NCBI RefSeq assembly: GCF_001865575.2 | Contig: NZ_CP017561.2 | Location: 496,001-560,000, forward strand | Direction of reading: 5' to 3' | From: Paraburkholderia sprentiae WSM5005 | Lineage (GTDB): Bacteria; Pseudomonadota; Gammaproteobacteria; Burkholderiales; Burkholderiaceae | DNA: 64,000 bases | Shown: positions 37,153-46,090 of the stretch, one piece after another | Layout of the letters: every line of letters begins with the position of its first letter | Numbering within the stretch: the stretch's first letter is position 1 | Program-made: the position numbers and the translations under genes | Notes under the pieces: model-generated | Databases searched by the model: none | What the model was told of the DNA's origin: nothing | The model's input: the letters and a program-made list of their open reading frames with translations, nothing else

Positions 37153-38310
37153 TTACCCCGCCACCGCCACCCGCCGCTCGATCGACACCGACCACAACGT
37201 CAACGACAGTGCGCCGAGCGCGGTCACGACGCCGACCCACGGCAGGGTCGTCAGCGGCGCGCCCGCGCCGATCGCCATGCCGCCGAGCCACGCGCCGGTC
37301 GCGTTGCCGAGATTGAACGCACCCTGATTCAGCGTCGACGCAAGATTCGGCGCGTGGCTGGCGCGATCGACAATCAGCATCTGCAGCGGCGGCACGATCG
37401 CGAATGCGAGCACGCCCCACGCGAACACGGTCAGCATCGCCGGCAGGCGCGTGTGCATCGTGCCTGCGAACACGCACAGGATCACCACGATCGCCATCAG
37501 AAACGCGATCAGCGACGGCATCAGCCGCCAGTCCGCGAGCTTGCCGCCCAGTGTGCTGCCGACCGTCAGGCCGAGGCCGAACAGCAGCAGCACCAGCGTC
37601 ACCGCGTGCGGCGTGAAGCCGGTCACGTCCTCGAGAATCGGCGTGATGTAGGTGAAGGTCGAAAACAGGCTCGCCGACGCAAGCACGCTGATGCCGAGCA
37701 CCATCAGCACCTGCGGATTCTTCAGCACGCTGAATTCGCGCACGAGGCTCGCCTTGTGCATTTCGATCTTCGCGGGCAGGCACACTGCGAGCGCGGCCGC
37801 CGCCAACACGCCAATGCCGGTCACGGCCCAGAACGTCGCGCGCCAGCCGACGGCCTGGCCGAGCGCGGTGCCGAGCGGCACGCCGAGCACGTTGGCGAGC
37901 GTGAGGCCGGTAAACATTAGCGCGATCGCCTGCGCGCGGCGATTCGGCGCGACGAGCCCCGCCGCGACCACCGAGCCGATGCCGAAAAACGCGCCGTGGC
38001 AGAACGCGGTGACGATGCGCGCGGCCATCAGCACCGCGTAGCCCGGCGCGATCGCGCACAGCAGATTGCCGACGATGAACACGCCGATCAGGCTCATCAG
38101 CGCCTTTTTGCGCGGCATATTAGCGACCGCGATCGCGACGATCGGCGCGCCGATCGTGACGCCGAGCGCATACGCGGACACCAGCATGCCGGCCGCCGGA
38201 ATCGACACGGACAGATCGCGCGCGACGTCGGGCAACAGCCCCATGATGACGAACTCGGTGGTACCGATTCCAAAGGCGGCAACGGCAAGGGCAAGCAGGG
38301 GCAAAGGCAT
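37153..38310 (-). CDS. MFS transporter (AraJ / sugar-efflux type)
   Basis: A 385-residue, 12-helix major-facilitator exporter of the DHA1 type. It begins LALAVAAFGIGTTEFVIMGL, the hallmark of the AraJ/YdeA arabinose-efflux group, with the antiporter-like loop at VAIAVANMPRKKAL and FCHGAFFGIGSVVAAGLV. Members export sugars, purines or drugs; the substrate here is unknown. It stands alone, with GGCAACGATGG-type sequence near the start but no obvious regulator gene. Confidence 0.9.
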   Translation of the reverse strand: MPLPLLALAVAAFGIGTTEFVIMGLLPDVARDLSVSIPAAGMLVSAYALGVTIGAPIVAIAVANMPRKKALMSLIGVFIVGNLLCAIAPGYAVLMAARIVTAFCHGAFFGIGSVVAAGLVAPNRRAQAIALMFTGLTLANVLGVPLGTALGQAVGWRATFWAVTGIGVLAAAALAVCLPAKIEMHKASLVREFSVLKNPQVLMVLGISVLASASLFSTFTYITPILEDVTGFTPHAVTLVLLLFGLGLTVGSTLGGKLADWRLMPSLIAFLMAIVVILCVFAGTMHTRLPAMLTVFAWGVLAFAIVPPLQMLIVDRASHAPNLASTLNQGAFNLGNATGAWLGGMAIGAGAPLTTLPWVGVVTALGALSLTLWSVSIERRVAVAG

Positions 38311-38508
38311 GGCAACGATGGAATGTGACGCGAGAAGCAGCGCGAAAACGACGCCGGGTGCGCGATCCGGAAGGCGGGAACGCTGTGGCCGGGTAGGGAG
38401 AAAACAGTAGGGGATTCTACCTAAGTCAAATCTGGCTTGCTGACTGTCGGGCAGGGTGTTGTTTTTTGTGAAAAGCGACGAGGGCGCGCACGAGCAGCAC
38501 GGCGGCGT

Positions 38509-38901
38509 TCAGCGCCTCGCGAGGTTGCGCGCCAGCGCCACGCAGCCCGCATCCATCAGCGTTTCGACCACGGCGCCGCGCTCATCGGGTTTGAAGTCGC
38601 TGATCCAGATCACGCGGCAACGCGCGGGCGTGTCGGCCACGACGTGTAGCGTCGCGTGATGATGCTCCAAGCGTCCGCCGCCGACCGAGTAGGCGAGCCG
38701 CATATGCGCATCGTCGACGGCGATCACGCGTTCCTCGATCACGGTGCCGTCGGCGAACGTCACCCAGCGCAGGTCGCCTTCCACGCGCGCCGCGATCAGC
38801 ACGCCCGCGAACACGCGGGCCACCTCGGCGGGATCGCGCAGCGCCGCCCATGCGTCGGCCGCGGCGGTCTCCACGGCGACTTCCCGGTAGATCGTAGCCA
38901 T
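38509..38901 (-). CDS. SRPBCC-family (polyketide cyclase-like) protein
   Basis: A 130-residue START/SRPBCC hydrophobic-pocket protein. The pattern MATIYREVAVETAAADAW, then ALRDPAEVARVFAGVL, matches the first strand and helix of the family, and the last helix is ERGAVVETLMDAGCVALARN. Such proteins bind lipids, polyketides or aromatic metabolites. AGAGGAA precedes the ATG at 38901. It lies 83 bases downstream of an enoyl-CoA hydratase and probably shares its transcript. Confidence 0.83.
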   Translation of the reverse strand: MATIYREVAVETAAADAWAALRDPAEVARVFAGVLIAARVEGDLRWVTFADGTVIEERVIAVDDAHMRLAYSVGGGRLEHHHATLHVVADTPARCRVIWISDFKPDERGAVVETLMDAGCVALARNLARR

Positions 38902-38984
38902 CGTGGTTCCTCTTGTTTGGTTCGGGTAACGCGGATCTCGTGCGCGCCGGACCCGTCGCGACCAGACGAGCGATTGCAAGCCCG

Positions 38985-39824
38985 TCACCGATCGCGCGGC
39001 GCCGTCTCGTCCGCGTCGAAGGTATCGCCGTGGCGGCCCGCGCCGGACGCAAAGCGCGCCGCGCCCGCCACGCCCTCGGCGAAGACGGCCGCGTAGCCGC
39101 CCGCGCCTTCGCGCCGCAACGCCTCTGCGAGATCGTCGAGCGTGCTGTTCTCGAACGCGGAGCGGCGATCGGCGAGCAGCGCCGCCTGCGGACAAGCGGC
39201 GAGTTCCGCGGCCAGCCGCTCGGCGGCCGCGCGCGCTTCGCCCTTCGGCACCACCCGGTTGGCGAGCCCGAACGCGAGCGCCTCGTGCGAATCGACCGCG
39301 CGGCCGGTCAGGATCAGATCGAGCGCACGCGACAGACCGATCAGTCGCGGCAGCCGGATCGTGCCGCCGTCGATCAGCGGAATGCCGACGCGCCGGCAGA
39401 ACACCCCGAGCACCGCGTCTTCCTCGACGACGCGCAGGTCGCACATCGCGGCAAGCTCGAGTCCGCCCGCGACCGCATAGCCGGCGATCGCGGCGATCAC
39501 CGGCTTGCTGAAACGCGTGCGCGTCGGTCCCATCGGACCGGGGCCGCTGCCGTCCGGGCGCAGTTCGTTGCGGCGCGTGTCGTCGGCGAGCGCGCTCAGA
39601 TCCGCGCCAGCGCAAAACGTGCCGCCCGCGCCGAACAGCACGGCCGCGCGCCACGCGGGCTGCGCCTCGAAGCGGCTGAACGCGGCGCTCAACGCCTCGG
39701 CCACCTCGCGATCGACCGCGTTGCGCCGCGCGGGCCTATCGAGCACGATGGTGGCGACGCCTTTGTCGTCATTCGACTCGATTCGCACGTGGTTATTCAA
39801 ATGCTCGGTGGCTATCATCGTCAT
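38985..39824 (-). CDS. enoyl-CoA hydratase/isomerase family protein
   Basis: A 279-residue crotonase-fold protein: VLDRPARRNAVDREVAEAL, GGTFCAGADLSAL (oxyanion hole), KPVIAAIAGYAVAGGLELA and RVGIPLIDGGTIRLPRLIG. The Glu of GGLELA is kept. At the place of the second catalytic Glu (usually P-E-x-x-L-G) the sequence reads FCRRVGIPL, so classical hydratase activity is doubtful and isomerase or thioesterase-like chemistry is possible. Start at the ATG 39824; the 16 upstream codons are not family-like. Confidence 0.87.
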   Translation of the reverse strand: MTMIATEHLNNHVRIESNDDKGVATIVLDRPARRNAVDREVAEALSAAFSRFEAQPAWRAAVLFGAGGTFCAGADLSALADDTRRNELRPDGSGPGPMGPTRTRFSKPVIAAIAGYAVAGGLELAAMCDLRVVEEDAVLGVFCRRVGIPLIDGGTIRLPRLIGLSRALDLILTGRAVDSHEALAFGLANRVVPKGEARAAAERLAAELAACPQAALLADRRSAFENSTLDDLAEALRREGAGGYAAVFAEGVAGAARFASGAGRHGDTFDADETAPRDR

Positions 39825-39916
39825 GTACCTGAGGGGTATCCGAAGCCCGGTGCCTGTCTGTCGATCCGGCACTGTTGCTACACATTCATGCAGCGTAACT
39901 AATCCGGTGGACTGTC

Positions 39917-40528
39917 ATGTTTCCGTCACATCCGGCTCGTAGCGTGAGCGCTCTATTGATGCGCTGGCGTCCTGTCGCCAGCTTGCCGAGTCTGCCTTTG
40001 TCCCTGCCTTTGCCCAATTCATCGCCGGCCTGCGCCGAAACGGTCTGGATGGTGCCGTTGCGCGAGCATTCATGGTACGACCACGTGCGCCTGAAACGCG
40101 TATTCGTCGCCGATGCCACCCGTCACCAGGTCGTGCTCGTCGATCTGCGCAAGCTGCTCGCGTGCGCGGCTCGCGACAACACCGATTATGTGCTGAAGCC
40201 CGTCGCCGAATGGCACGCTGGCAAGGTCCGCGGCATCCGCGAGTTTCTCGACCCCGAGAGCCCGCGCGTTCCGCAGATGCCCTACGTGACGATTTCCACG
40301 CGTCGCGCGCCGGGACTGCTCGGCTGGCTCGGCATCGAGCGCGAGGGGGTGGTGGCGTTTCGCAACGGCCAGCATCGCGCACGCTATCTGGCCGAGGCGG
40401 GCGCGCGCTGGTGTCCGGTCGAGGTGCACGAGCGCGAGGCTGCATTGCTGCGCGAACTGTGCGGCGCAGCCGATGACGCCCGCACCGCGATTCGCGCGAC
40501 CGCGCTCGGCGGCGAGAACGACGTCTAG
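39917..40528 (+). CDS. ParB/Srx-fold protein, plasmid fertility-inhibition-factor-like
   Basis: A 203-residue protein with a poorly conserved, Pro/Ser-rich first 45 residues. The segment VVAFRNGQHRARYLAEAGA resembles the G-x-H-R box of the ParB/sulfiredoxin fold. Proteins with this block in Burkholderia are, as I recall, annotated as plasmid fertility inhibition factor family (Osa/FiwA-like); Osa blocks conjugation by acting on VirB/VirD4 or DNA. The assignment rests on one motif. It stands alone between convergent and divergent metabolic genes, with no plasmid genes nearby. Confidence 0.55.
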   Translation: MFPSHPARSVSALLMRWRPVASLPSLPLSLPLPNSSPACAETVWMVPLREHSWYDHVRLKRVFVADATRHQVVLVDLRKLLACAARDNTDYVLKPVAEWHAGKVRGIREFLDPESPRVPQMPYVTISTRRAPGLLGWLGIEREGVVAFRNGQHRARYLAEAGARWCPVEVHEREAALLRELCGAADDARTAIRATALGGENDV

Positions 40529-40568
40529 CGTTCCCGGTCCGCAGCCATTCGCATGCCACGGTTCACAG

Positions 40569-41564
40569 CTACCCCGCCTGCACGACGTTGCGCGGCGCGC
40601 CCGCCTGCCACGCCGCGATGTTCGCGAGCGTGGTCTGCGCGATTTCGGTCATCGCCTCGCGGGTGAAGAACGCCTGGTGCGCGGTGACGATCACGTTCGG
40701 GAACATCAACAGACGCGCGAGCACGTCGTCCTGTAGCGGCAGATTCGAATGATCCTCGAAGAAGATGCCGCCTTCTTCCTCGTAGACATCGAGCCCGAGA
40801 TGGCCGAGCTGGCCGTCCTTCAACGCGCAGATCAGCGCGTTCGCCTCGACGAGCCCGCCGCGTCCCGTGTTGATCAGCATCGCGCCGCGCTTCATCTTCG
40901 CGAGCGCGGCGCTGTCGATCAGGTGATAGGTGTCGGGCAACAGCGGGCAATGCAGACTGACGACGTCCGATTCCGCGAGCAAGGTATCGAGCGGCACGTA
41001 GCGCGCGCCGAGCGCGAGCAATTCGTCGGCGGGCGTGCCTGGATCGTAGGCGAGCACCTGCATGCCGAAGCCGGCCATGATGCGCGCGAATACCCGGCCG
41101 ATGATGCCAGTGCCGATCACACCGACCGTCTTGCCGTGCAGGTCGAAGCCGAGCAGCCCATGCAGCGAGAAGTCGCCTTCGCGGGTGCGCGCGACCGCGC
41201 GCGGCAGGCGCCGGTTCAGCGCGAGGATCAGCCCGACCGCATGTTCGGCGACCGCGTACGGCGAGTAGGCCGGCACGCGCGCGACCGGCATGGCGAGGCG
41301 CTCGGCCGCCGCGAGGTCGACGTGATTGAAGCCCGCCGAGCGCAGGGCGATCATGCGCGTGCCGCCCGCATGAAGCCGCTCGAGCGTCGCGGCGTCGACG
41401 TTGTCGTTGACGAAGGGGCAGACGACGTCGTAGCCATGCGCGAGGATCGCGGTCTCGCTGTCGAGCGGGGATTCCTGGAAATGCAGTTCATAGCCGAGCG
41501 CGGCATTGGCCTCGGTAAATGTGTCGACGTCGTATTGACGACTACTGAACAGGATGATGCGCAT
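40569..41564 (-). CDS. ldhA: D-lactate dehydrogenase, NAD-dependent
   Basis: Reduces pyruvate to D-lactate in fermentation. The 331-residue D-2-hydroxyacid dehydrogenase starts MRIILFSSRQYDVDTF, has the NAD site GKTVGVIGTGIIGRVFARI, the arginine of LINTGRGGLVE, the glutamate of LGLDVYEEEGGIFF, and the catalytic histidine in TAHQAFFTREA. YEEE and the EDHS loop are typical of LdhA from E. coli-like enzymes. Convergent with the preceding plus-strand gene. Confidence 0.94.
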   Translation of the reverse strand: MRIILFSSRQYDVDTFTEANAALGYELHFQESPLDSETAILAHGYDVVCPFVNDNVDAATLERLHAGGTRMIALRSAGFNHVDLAAAERLAMPVARVPAYSPYAVAEHAVGLILALNRRLPRAVARTREGDFSLHGLLGFDLHGKTVGVIGTGIIGRVFARIMAGFGMQVLAYDPGTPADELLALGARYVPLDTLLAESDVVSLHCPLLPDTYHLIDSAALAKMKRGAMLINTGRGGLVEANALICALKDGQLGHLGLDVYEEEGGIFFEDHSNLPLQDDVLARLLMFPNVIVTAHQAFFTREAMTEIAQTTLANIAAWQAGAPRNVVQAG

Positions 41565-41793
41565 ATCGGGCTCCGTGGAAGCGGGCTTCAGATGTGTTTC
41601 GCGAACTCGGCTTTTGGCGAGAAACTAGCATCGACCGGGGTGCCAAACTGCAACGTTAAATAACAAGCATTCCGAATAACGCAGGTACAAACAGGCGGCA
41701 GGAAACTGGCCAATAGCAGATTATCTTTTTGACGATGTTAGGCGAACCCTGGCCAAAAAACTTGCGCAATCGCGCGGTTCGGTGAATGATCGG

Positions 41794-41835
41794 ACGAACG
41801 GCCTCGAGCGGCTTACCTGCTGCGAGGCCGTTCGT
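41794..41835 (+). promoter_or_regulatory. 13-base perfect hairpin upstream of the aminotransferase gene
   Basis: ACGAACGGCCTCG (41794-41806) and CGAGGCCGTTCGT (41823-41835) are exact inverted copies with a 16-base loop, ending 30 bases before the ATG at 41866. It could be a leader hairpin, attenuator or operator. The rest of the 301-base divergent gap (41565-41865) is AT-rich around 41660-41730 and must carry the ldhA and aminotransferase promoters. Confidence 0.6.
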
Positions 41836-41865
41836 TCCTTTGCGCTCCGAATTCATACATCGATT

Positions 41866-43089
41866 ATGCCGACCTCACCCTCCACTACCATTGCTGCGTC
41901 CGTCCCCTGCCCGGTTGTCGAATCGCTCGACGCCATCCTTCCCGAAGAACCGCTGCTGATGATGGGCGCCGGCCCCGTGCCGATTCCCGCCGCGGTCGCG
42001 AAGGCCAATGCGATCGTGATCAACCATCTGGGCGGCACGATGGCGAAAGTGGTGAACCAGGTGAAGACGATGGCGCGCTACGTGTTTCAGACCGAGTCGA
42101 AATGGGTGCTCGGCGTCGCGGGACCCGGATCGGGCGCGATGGAGATGGCGATCTGCAATCTCGCGTGGGAAGGCACGCGCATGCTGTGCATCAAGAATGG
42201 CTTTTTCAGCGACCGCATGGCCGACATGGGCCGGCGCGTCGGCGCGCGCGTGAGCATGCTGGAAGTCGCGGACCGCACGGTCGCGAGTCTCGATCAGGTC
42301 GCCGACGCGCTGCGCCGCGAGCGTCCCGAGGTCGTCACGGTGGTGCAGGGAGAGACGTCGAACACCGTGTGGAACCATCATTTGAAAGACATCGCGGCGC
42401 TCGCGAAGAAAGCGGGCGCGCTCGTGATCGTCGACGCCGTCTGCACGCTGAGCACGATGCCGCTCGACATGGACGCCTGGGGTATCGACGCGGTGATTAC
42501 CGGCGGCCAGAAGGGCTTGTCGTCGATTCCGGGCGTGTCGTTGATCGCCTTTTCAGATGCGGCGTGGGCGCGCGTCAAGAGCCGCACGGTGCCCAATACG
42601 CACTGGTGCCTCGATGCCTCGCTGGCGGAAAACTTCTGGCACAACGCCGGTTATCACTACACGGCGCCGGTGTCGGGCGTGCTCGCGCTGCACGAGGCGC
42701 TGCGGCTCGTCTGCGCGGAGACGCTGGAGAAGCGCTTCGCGCGCCATCTGAAATGCTCGCTCGCGTTGCAGCAGGGCGTCACCGCGATGGGTCTGCAGCT
42801 GTATGCGCCCGAGAATTGCCGCCTCAATTCGGTGGTCGGCATCGAGGTGCCGGACGGTCTGAGTCCCGCCGACGTCTGCGCTCATATCTCGCGGCAGCAT
42901 CAGGTGGAAATCTCGGGCTCGTTCGGTCTGCCGATCGTGCGTATCGGCCAGATGGGCGAGCAGTGCCGCGAGCACAACCTGTTTCGCACCGTGCATGCGC
43001 TCGGCCGCACGATGGTCGACCTCGGCGTCAAGGTCGATCTGCCGGCGGGTGTCGCGGCGCTCGAGCGCGGCTTGAGCGAAGGCAAATAA
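41866..43089 (+). CDS. class V PLP-dependent aminotransferase (alanine-glyoxylate / pyridoxamine-pyruvate type)
   Basis: A 407-residue fold-type I aminotransferase. It has LLMMGAGPVPIPAAVAKAN, GVAGPGSGAMEMAICNL, VVQGETSNTVWNH, VDAVCTLSTMPLDMDAWGID and ITGGQKGLSSIPG, where the Lys is the PLP lysine. This combination is typical of serine/alanine-glyoxylate or pyridoxamine-pyruvate aminotransferases; which donor it uses is not clear. The start is the ATG at 41866, as the upstream codons do not resemble the family. A strong hairpin precedes it and a terminator lies 155 bases after its stop. Confidence 0.88.
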   Translation: MPTSPSTTIAASVPCPVVESLDAILPEEPLLMMGAGPVPIPAAVAKANAIVINHLGGTMAKVVNQVKTMARYVFQTESKWVLGVAGPGSGAMEMAICNLAWEGTRMLCIKNGFFSDRMADMGRRVGARVSMLEVADRTVASLDQVADALRRERPEVVTVVQGETSNTVWNHHLKDIAALAKKAGALVIVDAVCTLSTMPLDMDAWGIDAVITGGQKGLSSIPGVSLIAFSDAAWARVKSRTVPNTHWCLDASLAENFWHNAGYHYTAPVSGVLALHEALRLVCAETLEKRFARHLKCSLALQQGVTAMGLQLYAPENCRLNSVVGIEVPDGLSPADVCAHISRQHQVEISGSFGLPIVRIGQMGEQCREHNLFRTVHALGRTMVDLGVKVDLPAGVAALERGLSEGK

Positions 43090-43244
43090 CGCATTTTCCG
43101 CTGCGCTGCGAAAAGCATTCGCAGCGCGTATCTTTTGTGCGATCCAGCACTTTGTAGTCCAGTTGAAAAGTTTTTTTCCGCCATTATCGCGTTGCAATAA
43201 ATTAATCCTTCGCAACGTTTTTACATAACCATAGCTGCATCCCG

Positions 43245-43290
43245 AAACCCTTACGGAATAAGGCTCTGCGCCTTTCGTAAGGGTTTTTTC
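43245..43290 (+). terminator. terminator after the aminotransferase gene
   Basis: AAACCCTTACG (43245-43255) pairs with CGTAAGGGTTT (43276-43286), followed by TTTTTTCTTTT. The 20-base loop is large but the stem is perfect. Confidence 0.85.
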
Positions 43291-43295
43291 TTTTG

Positions 43296-43604
43296 TTACT
43301 TTCTTTTGCTCTCTGTGCGGCGGCGCACGTATGGGGACCAGGCGGAAACGTAAAGTAGGTCACGGCGAGAGCGGCGCAATGCTCATGCTGCGGTAAATCG
43401 CACGATCATGATTCGACACACGGCGCGTGCCAGGACGCGCCTGCCGCGCTCATGCATGCTTTCCGCGGAAACAAAGCTTTAACGCCAAAGCGCCCCCGCG
43501 AGGCGACAAAAAGGATTTCTATCCAATTCGATAATTCGATCGCGTGGAGTCCCGAAGCATGTCTTCGGGGGTTCACGCACGTACGGAGCAAGGAAATCGA
43601 CACT
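43296..43604 (+). other. 309-base leader before the polysaccharide cluster
   Basis: It must contain the main promoter of the cluster that begins at 43605. It has AT-rich patches (TTCGATAATTCGATCG near 43527) and an open frame of 51 codons in phase with the first gene, whose composition is unlike that protein. I see no clear -35/-10 pair or known riboswitch. Confidence 0.4.
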
Positions 43605-44795
43605 ATGGCGAGCGCATACGACTCAGGTCAATCGGCAGGAGTTATCGTTGGAGCAGAGCTAAACGGATTGGGAGTGGCGCGATCGCTCGCGCAGGACCGC
43701 CTTCCGGTTGTCGCAGTCGATACGCGGACCCGAGCGGCGACATGGTGCCGGCACGTTCACGCGCATCAGGTGAAGAGTTTCGTCGGGAAAATATTCGTTG
43801 ACGAAATGATCGAACTCGGCAAGCGGTTCGATCGTCCGCCGGTTCTGATTCTGACCGACGAAGACGCGGTGCATGCGGTGTCGGAAAATCGCGCGGCCCT
43901 CTCGCACTGGTATCGCTTCCGTCTGCCGGCCGACGACACCGTCAAGATGTTGTCGAGCAAGGCGCGCTTTCACGAATTCGCGCAGCGGCATGGCTTTCCG
44001 GTGCCGCGCTCGATCGTGCTCGACAAGCTTGCCGACATCGAACAGCTGTCCCAATTGCGCTACCCGTGCGTGCTGAAACCGGACGACAAGCGCAACGTGC
44101 TGCGCGGCGAGAAAGAACGCGCGGTGCGCGTCGACACGCTGCAGCGTGCACGCGATCACGCGGTCGCGATGCTCGCGTCGCCGGGCGGCATCATCGCGCA
44201 GGAGTGGATCGAGGGACCTGATAGCAACATCCACTTCACGCTGTTCTATCGCGGCGCCGACGGCAACATGGTCAGCATGTTCACCGGCCGCAAGGTGTTG
44301 AGCTCGCCGCCGGGCGTCGGCAATACCGCGATCTGCGTGGCTGCGCCCGAAGCGCGCGGAACGCTCGAACCGTTGACGCGACGATTCGCCGAGCTGGCCG
44401 GTTTCGACGGCATGGGCAGCATCGAGTACAAATGGGACGACAACTACAACGAGTTCGTCATGGTCGAGCCGACGGTCGGCCGCACGGACTGGCAGGAGGA
44501 AATCGCGACGCTGTGCGGCGTCAACATTCCGCTTGCCGCGTACCGCCATGAGCTGGGCCTGCCGCCACCCGCCGAGCGGCTGAGCCGATTGCCGGTTGCG
44601 TGGCGCGCGACGTTTTCCGATCGCCCGCCGCCCCAACTGCTGAGCGAGCGCACGAAAATATTCGATGGCTATTTCCGCTGGAGCGACCCGCTCCCGGCGT
44701 TGCAGCATTACCTGGTGATGAATCCGCTGCGGCGCATGAAACGCAGCTGGAAAAAAGCGATCAGGGCGCCTGAATCGCGTCAGGCCAAAGCCTGA
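43605..44795 (+). CDS. ATP-grasp carboxylate-amine ligase-like protein of the polysaccharide cluster
   Basis: A 396-residue ATP-grasp enzyme. It has a Rossmann-like N-terminal part (GVIVGAELNGLGVARSLAQ), then RYPCVLKPDDKRNVL (ATP-binding Lys), GGIIAQEWIEGPDSNIHF (hinge) and GSIEYKWDDNYNEFVMVEPT with the Mg-binding acidic residues. Such proteins join a carboxylate to an amine or thiol via an acyl phosphate; in polysaccharide loci they are thought to attach amino acids to sugars. AAGGAA precedes the ATG at 43605. The next gene, an FAD monooxygenase, lies 38 bases on, so the two are probably one functional unit. Confidence 0.82.
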   Translation: MASAYDSGQSAGVIVGAELNGLGVARSLAQDRLPVVAVDTRTRAATWCRHVHAHQVKSFVGKIFVDEMIELGKRFDRPPVLILTDEDAVHAVSENRAALSHWYRFRLPADDTVKMLSSKARFHEFAQRHGFPVPRSIVLDKLADIEQLSQLRYPCVLKPDDKRNVLRGEKERAVRVDTLQRARDHAVAMLASPGGIIAQEWIEGPDSNIHFTLFYRGADGNMVSMFTGRKVLSSPPGVGNTAICVAAPEARGTLEPLTRRFAELAGFDGMGSIEYKWDDNYNEFVMVEPTVGRTDWQEEIATLCGVNIPLAAYRHELGLPPPAERLSRLPVAWRATFSDRPPPQLLSERTKIFDGYFRWSDPLPALQHYLVMNPLRRMKRSWKKAIRAPESRQAKA

Positions 44796-44833
44796 CGCGT
44801 GGCGACGACAGCCGTTCCCCCTGGAGACCAGCA

Positions 44834-46090
44834 ATGTCTTTGACCGATACCATCATCATTGGCGCGGGACCCTACGGGTCATCTCTTGCCGCGCATCTGA
44901 AGGCCGCCGGTGTGGATCACCAGATCCTCGGCGAACCGATGGGCGCCTGGCGCAACCTGATGCCGCCTGGCATGCTGCTGCGCTCTGAGGCGTTCGCGTC
45001 GAGCCTGCATGCACCGTGCAGCGGCTTTACCGTCGAAGACTACTGCCGCCTGAAAGGGCTGCCTTACCGGCCGCTCGGCATGGCGCTGCCGCTCGAGACG
45101 TTCGTCGAATATGCGCTGTGGTTCCAGTCGAATCTGGTCGGCGAGATCCAGCCGGTCGACGTGCTCGCGTTGCGCCGCGTCGGCGATGAGTTCCAGCTAT
45201 CGCTCACCGACGGCCGCTCGCTCACCGCGCGCAGGGTCGTGATCGCGCTGGGCCTGAAGGGCTTCGCGCAAACGCCGCCGGCGCTGCGGGGCTTGCCGGC
45301 GCAGTATGCGTCGCATTCGGAGCTGTACGGCAACCTCGAGTGGGCGCGTGACAAGGACATCGCGATCGTCGGCGGCGGCCAGTCGGCGCTCGGGCTGTCC
45401 GCGCTGCTCAACGAGCTCGGCGCACGCGCGCACGTGCTGATGCGCGAGAGCAGCGTGGTGTGGCACGAGCGGCCACAAGCCGGGCGCAACATCATGTCGC
45501 GCCTCAGGAGGCCCGACGCGGGACTGGGGCGCGGCTGGCGGTCGGTGTTCCTGTCGGAGTTTCCCGGTGTATTCCACTTGCTCGACCCGAAACGCCGCAA
45601 GCAGATCATGGAACACACGTACGGCGCGTCCGGCGCATGGTGGCTGCATGATCGCGTCGTCGGCAAGGTACAGATCTCGCATCGCACCGAGGTGCGCTCC
45701 GCTGAGATCGAAAACGATCGCGTCGTGCTGAACGTGTTGACCGACGGCAAGAAGGCGCGGGTGAGCGCCGACCACGTGATCGCCGCGACCGGTTTCAAGA
45801 CCGACATGCGGCAGCACGCGTTCCTGTCGAAGGATCTGGCGGATGCGATTTCGAATCAGGCCGGCATGCCCGAACTGACGTCGCACTACGAAACGCGCGT
45901 GCGCGGCCTCTATGTGGTCGGACCTGCGTGCGCGCACAGCTTCGGCCCCGTGATGCGGTTCGTCTATGGGACCAAGCACGCGTCGCCGACCGTGGCGCGG
46001 CACATCGTCGGTTCGTTGAAGGCGGGTGCGCGGCAACGTGCGTGGCCCGTCGTCGCTCATGCACCCATGCCGGAGCGCTCAGGTGAATAA
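44834..46090 (+). CDS. FAD-dependent monooxygenase, lysine/ornithine N-hydroxylase-like
   Basis: A 418-residue flavoprotein with the N-terminal FAD site IIIGAGPYGSSLAAHLKAAG, the NADPH site IAIVGGGQSALGLSALLNEL (GGGQSA as in the SidA/IucD group) and the ATGFKTD motif of flavin monooxygenases. The closing part RGLYVVGPACAHSFGP is the second FAD contact. Members of this group hydroxylate amino-group nitrogens. In this cluster it may modify an amino acid or amino sugar that is attached by the neighbouring ATP-grasp protein. The overlapping GTG of the deacetylase gene follows. Confidence 0.82.
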   Translation: MSLTDTIIIGAGPYGSSLAAHLKAAGVDHQILGEPMGAWRNLMPPGMLLRSEAFASSLHAPCSGFTVEDYCRLKGLPYRPLGMALPLETFVEYALWFQSNLVGEIQPVDVLALRRVGDEFQLSLTDGRSLTARRVVIALGLKGFAQTPPALRGLPAQYASHSELYGNLEWARDKDIAIVGGGQSALGLSALLNELGARAHVLMRESSVVWHERPQAGRNIMSRLRRPDAGLGRGWRSVFLSEFPGVFHLLDPKRRKQIMEHTYGASGAWWLHDRVVGKVQISHRTEVRSAEIENDRVVLNVLTDGKKARVSADHVIAATGFKTDMRQHAFLSKDLADAISNQAGMPELTSHYETRVRGLYVVGPACAHSFGPVMRFVYGTKHASPTVARHIVGSLKAGARQRAWPVVAHAPMPERSGE

